Of a DNA stretch of 13,259 bases, positions 1-6,306 are shown one piece after another. The notes beneath the pieces were generated by a model, which was not told the origin of the DNA, did not search any database, and saw only the letters and a program-made list of their open reading frames with translations. Origin of the DNA: Candidatus Methanogasteraceae archaeon UBA261 (GTDB taxonomy: Archaea > Halobacteriota > Methanosarcinia > Methanosarcinales > Methanogasteraceae); the NCBI GenBank assembly GCA_002506015.1, contig DAWR01000094.1, positions 1-13,259 of the forward strand, read 5' to 3'. Position 1 is the stretch's first letter. Each line of letters begins with the position of its first letter. Position numbers and translations under genes: made by a program.

Positions 1-378
1 GAGTATGTGATGGGCAATGTGTACGACCATCCCACAGAGGAAGACCTTGCTCAATCCGACGCGTGGAAGCTTATGCACCAGTATAAGGACTATGTGGATC
101 AAGAATGTGGTGACTGCCCTTATGTCGATTTTTGTCGGGGCGGATGCCCATACAACGCCATAGCACCTGCTGATGGTGAAATAAAAGGCGTCGATCCGCA
201 CTGTACGGCGTATAAGATGATATTCAAAGAGATAACTGATAGGTTCACCAGGGAGTTATCAGAATCGCCTGATATGTGTATGTCGGGTATGGCAGGTATG
301 CCGATGCCATCTTTTCAACCGGGTCAGGAGAATGGTTCCAAGCCAGGGATACTGGCATTGATGTTCAAGAACCGCTGA
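1..378 (+). CDS. Radical SAM/SPASM enzyme, C-terminal part (5' end outside window)
   Basis: The frame is open from base 1, so this is the C-terminal 125 residues of a longer protein and the internal start codons at 7 and 10 are not the true start. Cysteines at residues 36, 39, 45, 49 and 68 of the visible part follow the CxxCx5CxxxC...C pattern of a SPASM domain, which binds auxiliary Fe-S clusters in radical SAM enzymes that modify peptides or mature sulfatases. The radical SAM core itself is not visible. After the SPASM domain comes an unusual tail rich in Met, Gly and Pro (residues about 91-108, including MCMSGMAGMPMP), then a short hydrophobic end. I infer an archaeal peptide-modifying rSAM/SPASM enzyme; the substrate is unknown. 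It converges with the RPA-like gene, with a repeat copy between the two. Confidence 0.8.
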   Translation, partial: EYVMGNVYDHPTEEDLAQSDAWKLMHQYKDYVDQECGDCPYVDFCRGGCPYNAIAPADGEIKGVDPHCTAYKMIFKEITDRFTRELSESPDMCMSGMAGMPMPSFQPGQENGSKPGILALMFKNR

Positions 379-405
379 TCTCTAACGCGCATAATTAACC
401 TGAAC

Positions 406-480
406 GTATGTGTTTAGCTGCGGCAAAAAACCATGAGATTTCACGAGATTACACAGAAATCTTGTGAAATGTACAGGTTA
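406..480 (+). repeat. Dispersed palindromic repeat, copy 1 (truncated)
   Basis: It starts with GTATGTGTTTAGCTG, then an A-run, then a diverged core (ACCATGAGATTTCACGAGAT) and GAAATCTTGTGAAAT. The distal arm seen in copy 2 is mostly lost. It lies in the convergent spacer between the rSAM/SPASM and RPA-like genes. Confidence 0.8.
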
Positions 481-495
481 TTCGTGCGCGGTTAC

Positions 496-1626
496 TTAGT
501 CTCGAATCACCTGCACCAGACTCTTCCAGCCAGCACTCAGTTCGATTGCATTATGCCATCCCGATTTCGCATAGCAATCGACTATCCGAATTTTATCTCC
601 GATATCGAGATGTACATCAGCGTGTTCACCCCATAACGCAGCTCGGACCCTGGTAGCACCGGTTTCATCCGAGACATGGATGTTCATCACCTGGGATGTG
701 CGCCCATCAGCGTGTGTGATCTCCTTTGTCTCTTCGAGCCCGGTCACATAGCCTACAATCGTGCAGGTCTCATCAAGTCCGATGTCAGATAGTGGGGTCA
801 CGTTTTCGGTGTAATCCACGGTCTCATCGCTCTTCGTGATGTTTCCGTTATCCCCGATCTGAATCTCTGTTTTGCCGTCGTAGTGGTTCTCGCGCGTGTA
901 TCCGCATCCGATCTCTACGCAATCCCCGATATTCAAACTCTCCATGACCTCTGTTCTGTCATCCCAGAGCACGACCTTGGTCTTGCCGGTCTCATCCCCG
1001 ATCACTATGTCGCCGACTCTGCCAGTACTCTCTGAGCCATCCCTGCGCACGAAAGTGCGGACATCGCTGATCTTCAGCACCTGCCCAACCACGTTCACAT
1101 CGACCATACCAGCGCTAAGGTCTGCGATAGAATGCTGTGTGACCTGAACTGCGATCTCCTGTGTCGGCTCGATTGTCTCAATTGTCCCGGTTCTGCCAAC
1201 AGAAACCTCGGTTACACCGGCGTAGCCCTCCTTTGCATAGCCTCCGATCTGCAGGTGCTGTCCGGTCTCGAGTTCGTCAACGGCAGACGCGAGTTCGTCC
1301 CAGAGTGAAACCCGCATAGTCCCGGTCTCATCGCCGACCGTGATATTTGCGACCCTGCCTGTTGAGCCGTCGCTGCGTGAGAACTCACGGACGTCCGATA
1401 CCGAGATGACCTTGCACGTGAAGCAGACGTCGCTGTTATCGGGCGCGATGTCCTTGATTTTTGTAATGGGCGCATCTACTCCAAGTTCCTGGGCAACCAG
1501 CAGTGCTGCGGTCTCTTCGTCGCATAACCCGCCCATTGTTCTAACCTTCTCCTCAATCTTCGCCTTAAAGTCGTCGAACGTGATGCGCTCGCCCAGACGT
1601 TCGTAAATGTTTGTAACTTCATCCAT
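496..1626 (-). CDS. RPA-like single-stranded DNA-binding protein with three OB folds
   Basis: This 376-residue protein has a short helical N-terminal domain (about 1-55) followed by three OB-fold units at about 57-150, 163-262 and 277-370. Each unit carries the same signature: a lead such as ISDVRxFxRxDGS, then GRVxxIxxGDETG and a strand ending in LWD or LWG. This pattern is typical of archaeal replication protein A, which coats single-stranded DNA during replication, repair and recombination. No C-terminal zinc finger is seen, so it resembles the multi-OB RPA type of methanogens rather than the zinc-finger form. I chose ATG at 1626; a TTG one codon upstream is also possible. A GGGCGA stretch lies ahead of it. 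It diverges from yjbQ across 128 bp. Confidence 0.88.
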   Translation of the reverse strand: MDEVTNIYERLGERITFDDFKAKIEEKVRTMGGLCDEETAALLVAQELGVDAPITKIKDIAPDNSDVCFTCKVISVSDVREFSRSDGSTGRVANITVGDETGTMRVSLWDELASAVDELETGQHLQIGGYAKEGYAGVTEVSVGRTGTIETIEPTQEIAVQVTQHSIADLSAGMVDVNVVGQVLKISDVRTFVRRDGSESTGRVGDIVIGDETGKTKVVLWDDRTEVMESLNIGDCVEIGCGYTRENHYDGKTEIQIGDNGNITKSDETVDYTENVTPLSDIGLDETCTIVGYVTGLEETKEITHADGRTSQVMNIHVSDETGATRVRAALWGEHADVHLDIGDKIRIVDCYAKSGWHNAIELSAGWKSLVQVIRD

Positions 1627-1754
1627 CAAATCGCCCTATTCCAGTGTTCCGATACCTCTGTGTAGTCCTTCTGGTATTATTGGTTTCTGCGTCCGGAGCA
1701 CCTCGCCAGACCAAAAACTTTACGACCGCTACGATCAAAAGGAGACCGAAAGCG

Positions 1755-2150
1755 ATGGAAATTGAGACAACCAGCCACAGACAACTCATCGATATCACTG
1801 CGTCCCTGGATCAGGAGATCGCTCGCACGGGAGTTGGGACTGGCATCTGTATGGTATACTCGCCGCACACCACAACAGCAATCATTGTAAACGAGAACGA
1901 GCACGGACTCGTGGGGGACATACTGAAATCAATCGATGCCATAGTCCCGCAGGATGGGTATGCCCATGACCGAATCGACAATAATGCACGCTCACACCTG
2001 CAGGCAGTCATTCTTGGAAACAGCGCATGCATGCCGGTTGCGGAGGGAGGACTGGCTCTCGGAACATGGCAGAGTGTTTTTTTCGTAGAACTGGACGGTC
2101 CGAGGAGGCGCAGGCTCACAGTGCGGATCCTCGCGACGAATGATGAATAA
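1755..2150 (+). CDS. YjbQ/UPF0047 family protein
   Basis: This 131-residue protein matches the YjbQ (UPF0047) family over its full length: LIDIT at 11-15, SPHTT at 36-40, conserved histidines near 71 and 81, GTWQ at 103-106 and DGPR at 114-117. The fold is compact and trimeric in known members. Weak thiamine-phosphate synthase activity is reported for bacterial members, but the physiological role is unsettled. I chose ATG at 1755 because a GGAG lies 10 bases upstream and family homology begins here. A GTG at 1644 would add 37 residues that look unrelated. TrkH starts 13 bases after the stop on the same strand, so the two are probably co-transcribed, although no functional link is obvious. Confidence 0.88.
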   Translation: MEIETTSHRQLIDITASLDQEIARTGVGTGICMVYSPHTTTAIIVNENEHGLVGDILKSIDAIVPQDGYAHDRIDNNARSHLQAVILGNSACMPVAEGGLALGTWQSVFFVELDGPRRRRLTVRILATNDE

Positions 2151-2163
2151 TCAGACATGAATT

Positions 2164-3591
2164 ATGAAGTATAACACCATCATAATCAACCTCATCGGCG
2201 CAGTACTGAGGTTTTTGGGGATGACGATGTTAATCCCGCTCGTGGTTGCGCTCTGGTATGGCGACGATTACAATCCATTCCTATTTTCAGCAGCCATAAC
2301 ATTCGCCGCTGGCACCGTTACCGGTCTGAGAACCTACGAGATCGACGATCTCACAATAAAAGAGAGTTTCACAATTGTTGCGCTCGGATGGTTCTCAGTA
2401 GCGCTCTTTGGGTCACTGCCATACATCTTCAGCGGAATATCCCCGCTGGACGCACTGTTTGAGTCGATGTCAGGGTTCACAACAACGGGTTCGACCATAC
2501 TTCCGGATATCGAAGCATGCTTACCGAGTCTTCTCTTCTGGCGCAGTTTCACCCAGTGGCTTGGTGGAATGGGGATCATCGTGCTCTTCCTTGCAATCCT
2601 CCCGAAACTCGCTGTTGCAGGACGCGACATGTTCCGCGCGGAGGTTCCCGGACCAACCAGCGACAAACTGCGACCAAGACTCAGCCAGACCGCAAAGATT
2701 CTCTGGTCGGCATACGTGATGCTCTCCGTAGCCGAGGCGATTGCGCTGCGGCTCAGCGGAATGCCGGTGTACGACGCTATATGCACAACCTTCAGCACGA
2801 TGGCGACAGGTGGGTTCTCGCCCCACTCCGAAAGCATTGCGTTTTACCAGAGCCCCGTAATCGAGGGGATCGTTACCCTCTTTATGTTTATTGCAGGCGC
2901 CAACTTCGCATTGCACTACTGGGTGCTGCGCGGCGATCGTAACCGCCTTCTCCAGGATCCCGAGTTCAGGCTGTACGCATGCATCATATCAGTCGTCACA
3001 CTTATGGTCGCGCTCATGCTGTGGGGCGATCACGGGCTCCACTCAATCAGACTTGCGCTCTTTCAGGTGGTATCGGTCATTACGACCACAGGATTTGCGA
3101 CGGCGGACTTTGACACGTGGCCCAATGCCGCCAAACTGCTTCTGTTCACGCTCATGTTCATTGGCGGCTGCGCCGGATCAACCGGCGGCGGAATGAAGGT
3201 AGTCCGGATACTCTTACTGGTCAAATACGGGTATCGCGAACTGTTCAAGTCCCTCCACCCGCGAGCGATTCTACCGATTCGGATCGGGAAGCAGATGATA
3301 CCACAAGGAGTTATAGAATCCATATTATCATTCTTTATTTTATACATACTCACATTCGCAGTTGCTTCTGTTGTCCTGAGCATTTTCGGACTGGATATAC
3401 TCAGCGCGACGAGTGCTGCTGCAACCACACTCGGAAACGTCGGACCCGGATTCAACGTGATCGGTCCTGCCCTGCACTTCGGAGCCATCCACCCGGTCGG
3501 GAAGATTACGTTGATTCTCTGCATGTGGATCGGCAGACTCGAGATATTCACGGTACTGGTGTTGCTGATTCCCGAATTCTGGAGAAATTGA
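2164..3591 (+). CDS. trkH: TrkH-type potassium uptake membrane protein
   Basis: The 475-residue polytopic membrane protein has the four pore-loop repeats of the TrkH/KtrB superfamily. The filter segments are TTTGS (106-110), ATGGFS (214-219), TTTGFA (308-313) and LGNVGPG (423-429). It forms the K+-conducting subunit of a Trk/Ktr system in the cytoplasmic membrane. Such proteins usually work with a cytoplasmic RCK-domain regulator (TrkA), but no trkA gene is present in this window, so the partner must lie elsewhere. The length fits the archaeal family. The gene follows yjbQ by 13 bases with no clear Shine-Dalgarno, and is followed 32 bases after its stop by tRNA-Ser. Confidence 0.95.
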   Translation: MKYNTIIINLIGAVLRFLGMTMLIPLVVALWYGDDYNPFLFSAAITFAAGTVTGLRTYEIDDLTIKESFTIVALGWFSVALFGSLPYIFSGISPLDALFESMSGFTTTGSTILPDIEACLPSLLFWRSFTQWLGGMGIIVLFLAILPKLAVAGRDMFRAEVPGPTSDKLRPRLSQTAKILWSAYVMLSVAEAIALRLSGMPVYDAICTTFSTMATGGFSPHSESIAFYQSPVIEGIVTLFMFIAGANFALHYWVLRGDRNRLLQDPEFRLYACIISVVTLMVALMLWGDHGLHSIRLALFQVVSVITTTGFATADFDTWPNAAKLLLFTLMFIGGCAGSTGGGMKVVRILLLVKYGYRELFKSLHPRAILPIRIGKQMIPQGVIESILSFFILYILTFAVASVVLSIFGLDILSATSAAATTLGNVGPGFNVIGPALHFGAIHPVGKITLILCMWIGRLEIFTVLVLLIPEFWRN

Positions 3592-3596
3592 TATAA
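3589..3596 (+). promoter_or_regulatory. Possible TATA box for tRNA-Ser
   Basis: TGATATAA overlaps the trkH stop codon, and its centre lies about 31 bases before the tRNA's first base, a workable spacing for an archaeal promoter. TTTTAAAT at 3612-3619 is more AT-rich but probably too close. Confidence 0.35.
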
Positions 3597-3623
3597 CCCA
3601 TCACACCGATGTTTTAAATGTTT

Positions 3624-3708
3624 GCCGAGGTGGCCCAGCGGACTACGGCGCCGGTCTTGAAAACCGGTGGTGCATAGCACCTCGTGAGTTCGAATCTCAC
3701 CCTCGGCG
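3624..3708 (+). tRNA. tRNA-Ser (anticodon UGA)
   Basis: The 85-base gene folds as a class II tRNA. The acceptor stem GCCGAGG pairs with CCTCGGC. The D stem is GCC/GGC and the anticodon stem CCGGT/ACCGG, with loop CTTGAAA giving anticodon TGA at 3658-3660. A long variable arm (GGTGC/GCACC) is present, and the T arm is GTGAG-TTCGAAT-CTCAC. The discriminator base is G, as expected for serine. No CCA is encoded and no intron is seen. Confidence 0.97.
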
Positions 3709-3906
3709 TAATTGGGATGCACACAAGAAAGCACCCAAACGGGCGCAAATCAGTTGTGGTTGTGGCGGGGAGTTAACATCTTGCACCAGCATATCACAGG
3801 AGTGACCTCCCAATGGCAACATATCCCTTGTGAGTTCTCGTACTGCCGATGCTTGCAACAGCCTTGGCGCACCCCCCCACTTCACAAGCCCGATAGCCCC
3901 GCAGCC
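3709..3906. other. Spacer with no recognised gene
   Basis: This 198-base stretch lies between tRNA-Ser and the 3' end of the Nudix-TrmO gene. It is moderately GC-rich, with a run of seven C near 3870 and a G/T-rich patch near 3752-3771. I see no supported ORF, no palindromic repeat copy and no RNA fold that I can defend. Confidence 0.5.
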
Positions 3907-4782
3907 TCACGCCTCTTCGGAGAGCCGCTCGACCCACTCTGCGACCTCCACCCTCGCGCCAGCACCATCCGATTGCGGAATGTAGGGCTTTATGTCCAGA
4001 ACCGGTGTTCCATCGATCGCATCAAGCCCCTTCACAATGAGACGGTTTCCATCCCTCTTGACAATCTCGACGACGGTTATTCCGATCGGGTTCGGTCGAC
4101 GCGGCGTGCAGAGAGCGAATATACCAATGTAAGGCATATCTGCCCGCCCCTTCGGATGCGTCTTCATCCTCACATCACCTGACACTCCTGCCCTGTGCAG
4201 AAAGAATATGATCATGGCGTGAGAGAACTCGTCAAGCCCGTCCAGCGCATCTGTGTACTGCTTCTCTAGAACAACCTCTGATTCCACGTGATCCCAACTC
4301 CCGACTGCGACGGGATAGTTTACCGGAGACTTCACAATCCCGATCTCTTTTGTCATAAATCTCCCAAACGCATCCGAAACCATCCGAATGTGGTCAAAAG
4401 CAAGTTTTGGGATCCGGTCTATATCGAAGAGTTCGGCACCATAAGCATCGGTTCCTGCACAGAGCGTTCCTGACCCACTCGCAAGGTAGCATGCCGAGAC
4501 CGTGTGCCCGCGCGGGTCTCTCGCCGGGTCTGAGTACACGCCAACAAGCCGCACAATCTTGATATCGAGCCCGGTCTCCTCCTTTGCCTCCCTGATCGCA
4601 GCATCCTCCATGCTCTCCCCGATCTCGACGAACCCTCCGGGAAGCGCGCGATCGTCCCTGAACGGGTCGTTCTTACGCCTGATCAAGACGATCTTCTGCT
4701 GGTACTCAATTATAATGTCCACTGTGAGCGCTGGTGTCGGTGTCGGTGTCGATGTTGATGTCAGTGTTGATGTTGTGTCCAT
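3907..4782 (-). CDS. Nudix hydrolase fused to a TrmO/TsaA tRNA methyltransferase domain
   Basis: The 291-residue protein has two catalytic domains. The N-terminal half (about 20-140) is a Nudix hydrolase with a complete Nudix box at 50-72 (G-x5-E-x7-REAKEETGL). The extended context (LIRRKNDP, SDPARDPRGHT) resembles archaeal ADP-ribose pyrophosphatases. The C-terminal half (about 146-271) is a TrmO/TsaA beta-barrel domain with RPNPIG at 229-234 and DGTPVLDIKPY at 257-267. TrmO is the S-adenosylmethionine enzyme that N6-methylates t6A37 in tRNA. The first 19 residues are a Ser/Thr/Pro low-complexity tail encoded by hexamer-like repeats. I chose ATG at 4782, preceded by AGAAGG; a GTG at 4722 could bypass the tail. 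An upstream ATG at 4866 would read through a repeat copy and is unlikely. Confidence 0.87.
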   Translation of the reverse strand: MDTTSTLTSTSTPTPTPALTVDIIIEYQQKIVLIRRKNDPFRDDRALPGGFVEIGESMEDAAIREAKEETGLDIKIVRLVGVYSDPARDPRGHTVSACYLASGSGTLCAGTDAYGAELFDIDRIPKLAFDHIRMVSDAFGRFMTKEIGIVKSPVNYPVAVGSWDHVESEVVLEKQYTDALDGLDEFSHAMIIFFLHRAGVSGDVRMKTHPKGRADMPYIGIFALCTPRRPNPIGITVVEIVKRDGNRLIVKGLDAIDGTPVLDIKPYIPQSDGAGARVEVAEWVERLSEEA

Positions 4783-4809
4783 GTACCTGATCCCTTCTGT
4801 GTCGATGTC

Positions 4810-4909
4810 GTATGTGTTTAGCTGAGGCGAAAAAACCACGCGATTACACAAGATTAACACAGACATCTTGTGGAAATCTGTGTAATCTTGTGGTTAGCTA
4901 AACACGTAC
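4810..4909 (+). repeat. Dispersed palindromic repeat, copy 2 (most complete)
   Basis: The terminal inverted repeats GTATGTGTTTAGCT and AGCTAAACACGTAC match at 13 of 14 positions. Inside them lie AACCACGCGATTACACAAGA and its opposing arm, with ATCTTGTGGAAAT near the apex and TGTAATCTTGTGGTT on the return. The left side carries about 10 extra bases (GAGGCGAAAA) between terminus and core. The whole unit could fold into one long hairpin. It ends 28 bases upstream of the Nudix-TrmO ATG and 28 bases from the end of the 27-codon ORF. Confidence 0.9.
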
Positions 4910-4937
4910 TCGTTGTCTATGTCTCTGCATATCCCGG

Positions 4938-5021
4938 TTATGTTGAGAGGTATAATACCAGTAGCGATAAGAGCGCCATTATGAGAAGAATCATGATTGC
5001 CTTCTCTTCTTTTGCAATCAT
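4938..5021 (-). CDS. 27-residue single-span membrane peptide, coupled to the RHH gene (possibly a truncated gene)
   Basis: The start codon overlaps the stop of the upstream RHH gene in an ATGA junction, which suggests translational coupling. The peptide begins MIAKEEKAIM, then has an unbroken hydrophobic stretch (residues about 8-25, including LLIMALLSLLVLYL), and ends after Ser-Thr. A charged cytoplasmic N-terminus plus one membrane helix is what a small membrane protein would show. The stop lies only 28 bases from repeat copy 2, so it may instead be the surviving N-terminus of a longer membrane-anchored protein interrupted by the repeat or a frameshift. No homologue is recognised from sequence alone. 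Confidence 0.5.
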   Translation of the reverse strand: MIAKEEKAIMILLIMALLSLLVLYLST

Positions 5022-6055
5022 TCCGAATCCACCGGTTGCATCACTATCATCCGACCTACTTCCTCTGCAATGTACTCGTATCCGCTGGCAGCAAGCGACT
5101 GGACCAGAATCTCTTTTACAGCAGTTATCGACTCGGAATCGCGGTAACCATGCTCGATCATGATATTGTTGCCGTTAATATCGATATGCTCGACGATATG
5201 CATAGTTTCATAGACGTGCTTCAGGTATTTCAGAAAATCGATCTGTTCGGCGGAGTTTTTCATGACCCCTTTCAGAATGGTCGTATCCACGGGGGTATTG
5301 TGGGCGAGCAGGTCCTCAAACTCGTGCCTGTGTATCGTGACCATGTTATAGCCCGAATTCCTGTGCAGATCGATAATTGTCTGCCAGAAGTCCGGGTTTT
5401 CCCGTATTTCGCTTATTGCGCTATGCAAACCTCCGAAATTGCGTATCAGATCATCGTACGCCGCATTTAAGTTGTCCTTTTGCTGCAGATCCATGCGTAT
5501 CGATCTCGTCCTCCTGTCAACCTTCGCAACCCCGAGATACTTCTGCCGCGCGAGGAACAACCCGACCATTCCGGAGAGGGACTCGTTCAGTTGCATGCTT
5601 CTGCCGGTAATTATAGAGATTGCAGTCTTTGGTGCGACATCGTTGTCGTATTCTATGATTATGGTGGTCTGCCAGCCGTATTCCTTCCATTTCCGATTGA
5701 GATGATCGACCAGTTCGGATATCCGGTTGATGATGAGCGGATCGATGATGTCATCCAGAATCTTGGAATCGATGATTGTGTCCTCTGTACTCTCCAGGAA
5801 CCATTCAAAGAGGGGATAGTCGATCATTGCGCAGAAACCATCCTCAATTAAGAGTTCCCGTGGTGACTGGTACCTTTCATCCATGTTCGCATAACGCGCC
5901 GCATTGAGCGATCCGTAGCGCTGGACAAGCAGATCAACGAACTCGATTATTTCCCGAATCGTTTCACTGAAATTGCCGCCGTGCTGCTCTACCAACGGCT
6001 CAAGTTGCTTCAGATGCTTTGCTTCGAGCGAGATGTTTTTTCTGAATGCTGCCAT
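5018..6055 (-). CDS. Large protein with N-terminal ribbon-helix-helix domain, function unknown
   Basis: The 345-residue protein opens with a ribbon-helix-helix-like segment: a strand FRKNISLEA (4-12), then helix HLKQLEPLVEQHGG, the turn NFS, and helix ETIREIIEFVDLLV (31-44). This is the arrangement of CopG/Arc-type DNA-binding domains. The remaining 300 residues match no family I can name. They are mixed alpha/beta, with predicted strands near 130-137 (TTIIIEY) and 292-304, and several acidic helices. They have no transmembrane segment and no evident catalytic motif. A sequence-specific DNA-binding regulator with a large sensory or effector domain is a reasonable inference. ATG at 6055 follows GGTGGT, and a TATA-like box lies 38-48 bases upstream. 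A 27-codon membrane ORF overlaps its stop. Repeat copies 2 and 3 flank the pair. Confidence 0.78.
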   Translation of the reverse strand: MAAFRKNISLEAKHLKQLEPLVEQHGGNFSETIREIIEFVDLLVQRYGSLNAARYANMDERYQSPRELLIEDGFCAMIDYPLFEWFLESTEDTIIDSKILDDIIDPLIINRISELVDHLNRKWKEYGWQTTIIIEYDNDVAPKTAISIITGRSMQLNESLSGMVGLFLARQKYLGVAKVDRRTRSIRMDLQQKDNLNAAYDDLIRNFGGLHSAISEIRENPDFWQTIIDLHRNSGYNMVTIHRHEFEDLLAHNTPVDTTILKGVMKNSAEQIDFLKYLKHVYETMHIVEHIDINGNNIMIEHGYRDSESITAVKEILVQSLAASGYEYIAEEVGRMIVMQPVDSE

Positions 6056-6093
6056 GTGTAACCACCGCGTGGAATGTTCTCGGTCATAGCATG

Positions 6094-6103
6094 TTATAAA
6101 AAT
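6094..6103 (-). promoter_or_regulatory. TATA box for the RHH gene
   Basis: On the minus strand this reads ATTTTTATAA. It lies about 40 bases upstream of the ATG at 6055, leaving room for a short leader carrying the GGTGGT ribosome site. The flanks are AT-rich. Confidence 0.5.
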
Positions 6104-6188
6104 TCTAATAGATATATCTTTCGAGAGCGAGTGGGTGGGAAAAGGGGGGATGTGGAGATTGGGTACATGCTACATATCGTATGGTGGG

Positions 6189-6250
6189 AACCACGAGATT
6201 ACACGGATTTCCACAAGATTTCTGTGTTAATCTTGTGCAATCTCGTGGTT
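6189..6250 (-). repeat. Dispersed palindromic repeat, copy 3 (core only, inverted)
   Basis: The core runs from AACCACGAGATT to AATCTCGTGGTT, a perfect 12-bp terminal inverted match around an imperfect 62-base palindrome. Its reverse complement aligns better with copy 2 than its forward strand does, so it is inverted relative to the others. The outer GTGTTTAGCT termini are absent. It lies between the ABC ATPase stop and the RHH promoter. Confidence 0.88.
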
Positions 6251-6254
6251 TGCA

Positions 6255-6272
6255 TGTGTGGATATCCACACA
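6255..6272. promoter_or_regulatory. 18-bp perfect palindrome, possible protein-binding site
   Basis: TGTGTGGATATCCACACA is its own reverse complement and sits 4 bases from repeat copy 3. The 11-mer TGTGGATATCC recurs at 7415-7425 beside copy 4. It could be an operator for a dimeric regulator such as the adjacent RHH protein, or an end-piece of the repeat unit; neither is shown. Confidence 0.4.
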
Positions 6273-6306
6273 ATATCGAGTAAGTACGAGATGGATGTGC
6301 AATATA

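Noticed and set aside
1644..1754. GTG-started N-terminal extension of YjbQ that resembles a signal peptide
   Set aside because: YjbQ homology begins at ATG 1755, which has a GGAG site. The extension lies in the divergent promoter region and the family is cytoplasmic, so the hydrophobic run is probably chance.
2334..2837. 167-codon minus-strand ORF opposite trkH
   Set aside because: Composition and position make it a shadow of the clearly conserved trkH frame.
3063..3734. 223-codon minus-strand ORF opposite trkH and tRNA-Ser
   Set aside because: It lies antisense to the conserved pore regions of trkH and runs through the tRNA. It has no recognisable domain.
4783..4866. Longer N-terminus of the Nudix-TrmO protein starting at 4866
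   Set aside because: It translates part of repeat copy 2. The same SVLILCN-type string appears when other copies are read, so it is a by-product of the repeat.
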